From a virus: 34,228 nt of DNA. The notes under the pieces are model-generated. The model searched no databases. It was not told the origin of the DNA and was given only the letters and a program-made list of their open reading frames with translations. This document shows positions 30,389-34,228 of this stretch, one piece after another. The position numbers and the translations under genes are program-made. The stretch spans positions 1-34,228 of IMG/VR virus record IMGVR_UViG_3300033995_000490. The stretch is one strand, 5' to 3'. Positions within the stretch are counted from its first letter, which is position 1; the number at the start of each line of letters is the position of its first letter.

Positions 30389-31765
30389 ATGGCGAATGTT
30401 AAAGTAATAGTAAAAGCGAACGGTTGTTTGGATTCTGTGCTTCAACGTAATGGAACACAGATTAAAACTATACCATCTGCCGCCACGTTCGATTTAATAA
30501 CCAAACTAGATGGTGTTGTTGAAGATGGTACTTGGGACGGAGTAGACACTTTAGACTTTACCTCCGCTGCCTGTTCACCCGTCACCTTTCAGATTAACGC
30601 AGTCAACAAGGAATCCATTACAAGTGGTTCTACATTTAACCTAATCACAAAATTAGACGGGGCGGTTAATTCGGGTAGCTACGATGCGCCTACGGATACG
30701 CTTAGTTTCACGAGTGCATCAACACCAGTGCCATCGGTATCACTTGCAGTAAGCGATACAACGCCTACAACTGGCCAAATAGTTACACTAACCGCGACTC
30801 CAACAAATATAACGCCAACCTCATATGTATTCTTTACTTATGATGGAGCGACTATTGAGTTCATAATTGAGCAAGCTGGAGCGGTGTATAACTGGACTGT
30901 TAACAGGGCAGGAGCTTATGATGTTTACGTACTTGCGACAGATGGAACACTTGAAGTATACGGAACTGTTGGAATGATTAGTACCAGTGGTTATGTTCTT
31001 GACTTGATAACACCACAACCCGTTTGGGCTGTAAGTCTTAGAAGATTAAGAGCTGGATATACTGGGGATGCCGCAGTAGTTAGGCGGTCAAGTGATAACG
31101 CTGTATTGTCTATTGGATTTGTTGGTGAAAATTTAGACTCCGCAGCCCTTACAGCATTTGTGGGCGTTGGCAATGGCTTTACGGCCACTCTTTACAATCA
31201 AATGAATACTGGCAACAATGCAACACAATCTACAGCTGGAAACCAACCAACGCAAGTTGTTAGCGGTACGATTCAAATACTTGGTGGTAAACCAACAATG
31301 GTGTTTGACGGTACTTCAAGCCAAATGTCTATGGTATCTGATATTACATTTGCGCATGGATTTGTAGTTGCTCGAAAAGCGTTAAATAATAATGTTGTGC
31401 AATTTGTATTAGGTGGTACTGCGCAGGGATTAGTTTTTGGCGGTTTAGTATCTCCGCAATTTCAAAACATAACTATTTCAACGCCTGGGGGATTCTTGCA
31501 TAGCACGGTGGACAATAACGTTAGACATCAAGTTTCATTTAAAATGGGTGTTGCTGGTGCAGGTAGATTAAGAGTGGACGGCACAACTCAAGCCACAGGT
31601 ACAACTTCGGCATCAATGGTAATAAGTAGAATTGGAACACGACCAGATGCTACTGTGTTGGCTCATATTGGGGATTTTTCGGAATCCATACTTTACGCCT
31701 CGGTATTATCGGATGCCAATGAATTAATAATAGAAAACAACCAAATAGCATATTATTCGATATGA
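30389..31765 (+). CDS. Tail fibre / receptor-binding protein 2, 458 aa
   Basis: Begins with two copies of the linker module (residues 17-59 and 68-109), then an Ig-like module (115-187). The C-terminal domain (about 210-458) starts VWAVSLRRLRAGYTGDAAVV followed by R-R-S-S-D-N-A and NGFTATLYNQ. This resembles the arabinofuranosidase B/LamG-like jelly-roll domain often found in Bacteroidota phage adhesins. No catalytic residues were identified, so glycan binding rather than cleavage is assumed. Confidence 0.72.
   Translation: MANVKVIVKANGCLDSVLQRNGTQIKTIPSAATFDLITKLDGVVEDGTWDGVDTLDFTSAACSPVTFQINAVNKESITSGSTFNLITKLDGAVNSGSYDAPTDTLSFTSASTPVPSVSLAVSDTTPTTGQIVTLTATPTNITPTSYVFFTYDGATIEFIIEQAGAVYNWTVNRAGAYDVYVLATDGTLEVYGTVGMISTSGYVLDLITPQPVWAVSLRRLRAGYTGDAAVVRRSSDNAVLSIGFVGENLDSAALTAFVGVGNGFTATLYNQMNTGNNATQSTAGNQPTQVVSGTIQILGGKPTMVFDGTSSQMSMVSDITFAHGFVVARKALNNNVVQFVLGGTAQGLVFGGLVSPQFQNITISTPGGFLHSTVDNNVRHQVSFKMGVAGAGRLRVDGTTQATGTTSASMVISRIGTRPDATVLAHIGDFSESILYASVLSDANELIIENNQIAYYSI
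30437..30565 (+). repeat. Fibre linker module, copy 2 (43 codons)
   Basis: Encodes VLQRNGTQIKTIPSAATFDL. Matches 28972-29100 codon for codon in length. Confidence 0.85.
30590..30715 (+). repeat. Fibre linker module, copy 3 (42 codons, diverged)
   Basis: Encodes QINAVNKESITSGSTFNLIT and then KLDGA. Same core as copies 1 and 2 with a changed beginning. Confidence 0.7.
30731..30949 (+). repeat. Ig-like module, copy 2 (73 codons)
   Basis: Encodes PSVSLAVSDTTPTTGQIVTL onward. Paralogous to 29116-29334. Confidence 0.85.
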
Positions 31766-31962
31766 GTTTTTTAAGATATACAACCGAGCAACAAGCGGTA
31801 GAGCGAAACATAGTTGAAGCTATCCGTAGGGGTTGCGACATGGTTACTACGCGCTATTGGTGGCCTATGGTTCAAGATGGTAGCGATTATCTATTAATGG
31901 TTGGTGATGGCGATGGACTTAGTGATATTGAATTAACGCAAATGGAAGATGAAATTCAGTAG
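31762..31962 (+). CDS. Small hypothetical protein after fibre 2, 66 aa
   Basis: Helical start (EQQAVERNIVEAIRRGCDMV), then a W-W-rich strand and an acidic end. Overlaps fibre 2 by four bases and the holin-like gene by 14. Possibly a fibre-associated protein. Confidence 0.5.
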   Translation: MSFLRYTTEQQAVERNIVEAIRRGCDMVTTRYWWPMVQDGSDYLLMVGDGDGLSDIELTQMEDEIQ

Positions 31963-32179
31963 CCACTACATTCGTTTCACACTTGCATTTATCGTCTACA
32001 TTAGCGCGATGGGTTACGTGTTCGCAGCTTCATTTTTGACCATACCAACGGAGAACCAACGCACTATTGATACGGCCATCGGGTTTGCGTTTGGTATCGT
32101 GACATCGGTTGCATCATATTATTTCGGCAGCTCACAGGGTTCTGCCGACAAAGACAAACGAAACAATGGCACACTTTAA
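31949..32179 (+). CDS. Holin-like membrane protein, 76 aa
   Basis: Two predicted membrane segments (about 9-30, FTLAFIVYISAMGYVFAASF; and 42-59, AIGFAFGIVTSVASYYFG) joined by a short polar turn, with a charged tail (SSQGSADKDKR). The D-T-x-x-G-F-x-x-G-x-x-T...Y-x-x-G-S-S-x-G-S ending is common in small holin-like proteins of Bacteroidota phages. It could supply the membrane hole needed by the endolysin at 2049, although that gene lies in the early operon. Confidence 0.6.
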   Translation: MKFSSHYIRFTLAFIVYISAMGYVFAASFLTIPTENQRTIDTAIGFAFGIVTSVASYYFGSSQGSADKDKRNNGTL

Positions 32180-32492
32180 GGCAATGGAAGCAGAGGGAAT
32201 AGGCGCAATTATTACGGCAATCGGAGGACTTGCCGGCGGTGCGTGGGGCGGTATTCGATTGGGTAAGAACCAGCAACTCGAAGAAGTCAAAGGGCTTATT
32301 ACGCAATATAAGGAAGCTAACGAATTTACCAAAGGCGAGATGGCCGACATTAAAGAAAGTCTAAGCGAAACAAGGCAACTGCACAGGGAATGTGAGGAAG
32401 GTCGTAAGGGCTTGGAGGTAAAAGTAGACGGACTTCAGAACGAAATGAGACGAATGGAGACGATTATACTCAAACACATTAAAGCAGACTAA
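32166..32492 (+). CDS. Membrane/coiled-coil protein, possible lysis or tail accessory, 108 aa
   Basis: After MAHFKAMEAEG comes a glycine-rich hydrophobic segment (about 12-30, IGAIITAIGGLAGGAWGGI), then about 75 residues of coiled coil. Chosen start ATG 32166 overlaps the holin-like gene by 14 bases. Looks like a membrane-anchored helper of lysis. Confidence 0.55.
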   Translation: MAHFKAMEAEGIGAIITAIGGLAGGAWGGIRLGKNQQLEEVKGLITQYKEANEFTKGEMADIKESLSETRQLHRECEEGRKGLEVKVDGLQNEMRRMETIILKHIKAD

Positions 32493-32605
32493 TGGCTAAA
32501 ATCATCGTAGGGGGCAAATTCAAGCCCCGTGTTAAGCGCAAATTGAGAAGGCATAGTAAGTATCGGGCGAAGGGATTTAAGGCGTACAGGGGGCAAGGAA
32601 GATAA
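32492..32605 (+). CDS. Very basic 37-residue protein
   Basis: MAKIIVGGKFKPRVKRKLRR then a further K/R-rich stretch ending YRGQGR. About 14 of 37 residues are K or R. Starts in the previous stop (TAATG). Similar tiny basic proteins occur, as I recall, in other Bacteroidota phages, which suggests conservation. It could bind DNA or RNA. Confidence 0.6.
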   Translation: MAKIIVGGKFKPRVKRKLRRHSKYRAKGFKAYRGQGR

Positions 32606-32608
32606 TAC

Positions 32609-32616
32609 TATATTTG
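32609..32616 (+). promoter_or_regulatory. Candidate leaderless promoter
   Basis: TATATTTG followed by TCGC and then ATG at 32621. The close spacing predicts a leaderless mRNA for the phosphoesterase gene. No TTG at the usual distance upstream. Confidence 0.5.
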
Positions 32617-32620
32617 TCGC

Positions 32621-33628
32621 ATGGCATTATCGGGCGAAGTCGTAAAGGAAGCATTAGCCAAATGGCCTGACTTGCCATCGCTTACATTAGCCCGTAAGTT
32701 GCATGAAGATAACCCCGAAGTATTTACAAGCGTTGGGGCTGCAAGGTGTTCAATTCGCTACTATCGCGGCACACATGGCAAAGTAAGCAGAAAGCAAAGG
32801 AAACTCGAAAAACCACAACCAGCAATGCAAGCAACCGCAATGGGAATACCGAATCCTTTCTACTTACCCGAAAGCGATGAAGTAGAATGGGAACCGTACA
32901 TCATACCGCCATCGGTAACGCGGTTACTTATCCTTTCAGATATACACATCCCATACCACAACGTTAACGCGATTACGTTAGCCCTTCAATACGGCAAGGA
33001 TAGGAACGTGAACGGCATAATGTTAAACGGGGATATTCTCGATTTTTACGGGCTGTCTACATTTGAGAAAGACCCAAGAAAAAGACGGTTTTCTGCAGAG
33101 TTAGAAATGGGTAGGCAGTTCCTTTCAATACTCCGTAAAGAGTTTGACGGTGTGCCAATCTATTACAAGCTTGGCAACCATGAGGAAAGATACGAACGCT
33201 ATTTGCGAATCAAAGCGCCCGAACTTTTGGACGTTGCCGAATTTAGGATGGACGTTCTTTTGAAGTTTGGCGAAATTGGAGTTGAGTTAATAGACGACAA
33301 ACGCATTATCAAATTTGGCAATTTAAACATTATGCACGGCCACGAATTTGGCAAGTCGGTATTTAGCCCTGTTAACCCAGCACGTGGGCTATACATGAGG
33401 GGCAAAGAGAATTGCATAGCTGGGCATAATCACCAAACAAGCAGCCACGTTGAACCAAGCATGAACGGCTATGTGGTCAACACGTGGTCTACAGGATGCC
33501 TTTGTGAGCTGCACCCTTCCTATATGCCCATCAACAAATGGAATCTTGGATTTGCCTATGCCGAACGCGAACAAGATAACGGGTTTACAGTTCACAATCA
33601 TACCATCATTAAGGGCAAAATTCGATGA
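32621..33628 (+). CDS. Calcineurin-like metallophosphoesterase, 335 aa
   Basis: All five motifs are present: D107-I-H109, GD138 (LNGDILDFYG), G-N186-H187-E, H239-G-H241 and G-H269-N-H271. Residues 1-75 form a separate basic helical domain with a possible helix-turn-helix (ALAKWPDLPSLTLARKL), so it may act on DNA, RNA or a nucleotide. Similar fusions occur in phages. Substrate unknown. Likely transcribed from its own promoter. Confidence 0.9.
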   Translation: MALSGEVVKEALAKWPDLPSLTLARKLHEDNPEVFTSVGAARCSIRYYRGTHGKVSRKQRKLEKPQPAMQATAMGIPNPFYLPESDEVEWEPYIIPPSVTRLLILSDIHIPYHNVNAITLALQYGKDRNVNGIMLNGDILDFYGLSTFEKDPRKRRFSAELEMGRQFLSILRKEFDGVPIYYKLGNHEERYERYLRIKAPELLDVAEFRMDVLLKFGEIGVELIDDKRIIKFGNLNIMHGHEFGKSVFSPVNPARGLYMRGKENCIAGHNHQTSSHVEPSMNGYVVNTWSTGCLCELHPSYMPINKWNLGFAYAEREQDNGFTVHNHTIIKGKIR

Positions 33629-33825
33629 GCCTACGCTTTGAGCAGCAAGCATCTTTGCTAATCACACGGGAGTTTTTGCTCGACCTACTGAATACCAGCA
33701 CACGACCAAAGACCGTTAAGGACTTAAAGGAACGGGCGCGAAGGTGTCTAAGGCACTACCCACCATTGGATGTGGATGGCAGTCCTATCTTTTCCAGGGA
33801 CGGATTTGGGCGCGATGCGAAATAA
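33625..33825 (+). CDS. Small conserved-looking protein, 66 aa
   Basis: MSLRFEQQASLLITREFLLD, followed by RPKTVKDLKERARRCLRHYP and an SPIFSRDGFG ending. The R-P-K-T-V-K...C-L-R-H-Y-P pattern recurs in small Bacteroidota phage proteins as I recall. Overlaps the phosphoesterase stop. Role unknown. Confidence 0.65.
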   Translation: MSLRFEQQASLLITREFLLDLLNTSTRPKTVKDLKERARRCLRHYPPLDVDGSPIFSRDGFGRDAK

Positions 33826-33843
33826 ATAGGCGCGAAGTCAGGG

Positions 33844-33861
33844 TATAGGCTTACTTTTTAG
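33844..33861. repeat. 18-bp direct repeat, copy 1
   Basis: TATAGGCTTACTTTTTAG, repeated exactly 33 bases further at 33877-33894. Possible protein-binding sites. Confidence 0.85.
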
Positions 33862-33876
33862 CGGTAAAAGTCAACT

Positions 33877-33894
33877 TATAGGCTTACTTTTTAG
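33877..33894. repeat. 18-bp direct repeat, copy 2
   Basis: Exact copy of 33844-33861. Confidence 0.85.
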
Positions 33895-34044
33895 GTTGCA
33901 AATTGAAACCCTTTCAAATGTCCGCTAATTTCGGACGGTTAATCATACCTTAACGGGTATACAAGCGGCTAATGTAGCGGATTTCATGCGGTTTATGACG
34001 TTATCGGGTATAAATATGCGTTCATTATTTATGCGTGTTCATAT

Positions 34045-34067
34045 TTTGTGAACGCTTAGTATATTTG
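34045..34067 (+). promoter_or_regulatory. Promoter of small RNA A
   Basis: TATATTTG at 34060-34067. The TTTG at 34045-34048 is only 15 bases upstream and lies within the inverted repeat GCGTTCA/TGAACGC (34018-34055), so this promoter may be regulated by a protein bound there. Confidence 0.55.
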
Positions 34068-34069
34068 TG

Positions 34070-34171
34070 GCAACAGTACCCGAACGCATACCGTCAGAAC
34101 TGCGTACCAGTCATGGGTCGTTTACTTAGCCCGTTGTAAGGTTTGTGGTTATCCTTGCAACGGGTTTCTTT
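34070..34171 (+). ncRNA. Small structured RNA A (first of a tandem pair)
   Basis: Homologue of the element that runs across the junction into 1-100. Hairpin 1 begins ACCCGA at 34078 and closes at TGGGT (34114-34118), with an inner ACGCA/TGCGT stem. Hairpin 2 pairs 34130-34141 with 34153-34164 (12 pairs, one wobble) around an 11-nt loop and is followed by TTTCTTTTT, so it is a convincing intrinsic terminator. Compared with copy B, pair 34132-34162 is C-G against A-T and pair 34135-34159 is T-A against C-G, both compensatory. No open reading frame. Confidence 0.72.
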
Positions 34172-34180
34172 TTATCTTTG
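34155..34180 (+). promoter_or_regulatory. Promoter of small RNA B
   Basis: TATCTTTG at 34173-34180 followed by CG, with TTG at 34155-34157 (18 bases upstream). The -33 element sits in the 3' arm of RNA A's terminator and the spacer in its T tract, so the two units are packed with no spare bases. Confidence 0.6.
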
Positions 34181-34183
34181 CGC

Positions 34184-34228
34184 CAATCAAACCCGACACG
34201 CCTCTGACCTAAGCGCACTTTGTCGGGT
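34184..34228. repeat. 45-bp terminal direct repeat, right copy
   Basis: Identical to 1-45. See the left copy for interpretation. Confidence 0.9.

Larger units (their letters stand above)
33826..34059. other. Non-coding region with repeats and hairpins
   Basis: No gene is visible. The stretch contains an 18-bp direct repeat, hairpins at 33920-33936 (GTCCG/CGGAC) and 33945-33960 (ATACC/GGTAT), and a longer inverted pair TCCGCTA (33921-33927) / TAGCGGA (33975-33981). It also holds GCGTTCA/TGAACGC (34018-34024, 34049-34055) next to the promoter of small RNA A. It may hold a late transcription stop or regulator sites. Confidence 0.5.

Noticed and set aside
28543-31765. Diversity-generating retroelement acting on the fibre genes
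   Set aside because: No reverse transcriptase gene is present and the module repeats differ in a manner typical of paralogues rather than adenine-targeted variation.
1-34228. Integrase, lysogeny repressor or CRISPR array
   Set aside because: No tyrosine or serine recombinase motifs, no convincing CI-like repressor, and no regularly spaced repeat array were found. The only HTH candidates are small and of unknown role.

Overview
This window reads as one essentially complete, circular (or circularly permuted) genome of a tailed siphovirus-like phage of the Bacteroidota. A 45-base sequence is identical at both ends (1-45 and 34184-34228), so the non-redundant unit would be 34,183 bases. Three things point to a Bacteroidota host. 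Candidate promoters carry the phylum-specific -7 element TAnnTTTG, in several cases with TTG 18-21 bases upstream. Genes lack Shine-Dalgarno motifs and start after A-rich leaders. Several products belong to families common in Bacteroidota phages (DUF3127-type SSB, DUF5681-type small terminase, a BT4734/VirE-like primase-helicase). All confident genes lie on the + strand, mostly joined by ATGA overlaps. I see no integrase, repressor, tRNA or CRISPR array, so a virulent lifestyle is likely but not proven.

Layout. (a) The control region runs from 33826 through the junction to about 283. It holds two tandem homologous structured RNAs, each with its own promoter and terminator-like hairpin. (b) 314-3120: recombination and lysis genes (ERF annealing protein, Gp157-like protein, SSB-like protein, M15 endolysin, two membrane-anchored proteins that look like a spanin pair). 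(c) 3206-4165: small accessory genes under a second promoter that shares an upstream palindrome with the first. (d) 4177-10040: replication. It contains a structured leader, a primase-helicase, an iteron cluster that looks like the origin, an SF2 helicase, a VRR-NUC nuclease and a DnaA domain IV-like protein. (e) 10056-12392: a ParB-like / ABC ATPase / Mom-like GNAT / formyltransferase cassette. (f) 12385-21914: terminase and tail genes up to the tape measure. (g) 22185-27447: protease with nested scaffold, capsid, tail-tube candidate, terminator, portal, connector. (h) 27444-33825: tail fibre/adhesin genes with duplicated modules, holin-like gene, metallophosphoesterase.

The most interesting observations are these. 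First, the ABC ATPase and the GNAT domain lie in overlapping frames, joined at a textbook -1 frameshift signal: an in-frame A7 heptamer, a 5-nt spacer and a 9-bp stem. The predicted product is a 371-residue fusion inside a likely DNA-modification cassette. Second, the twin small RNAs at the junction keep a 23-nt core while the flanking stem changes by compensatory substitutions. Third, eight copies of a 10-bp iteron lie between the primase and helicase genes. Fourth, the primase-helicase has a leader with mutually exclusive pairings. Functional assignments come from reading motifs by eye. No database search, folding or read mapping was run.
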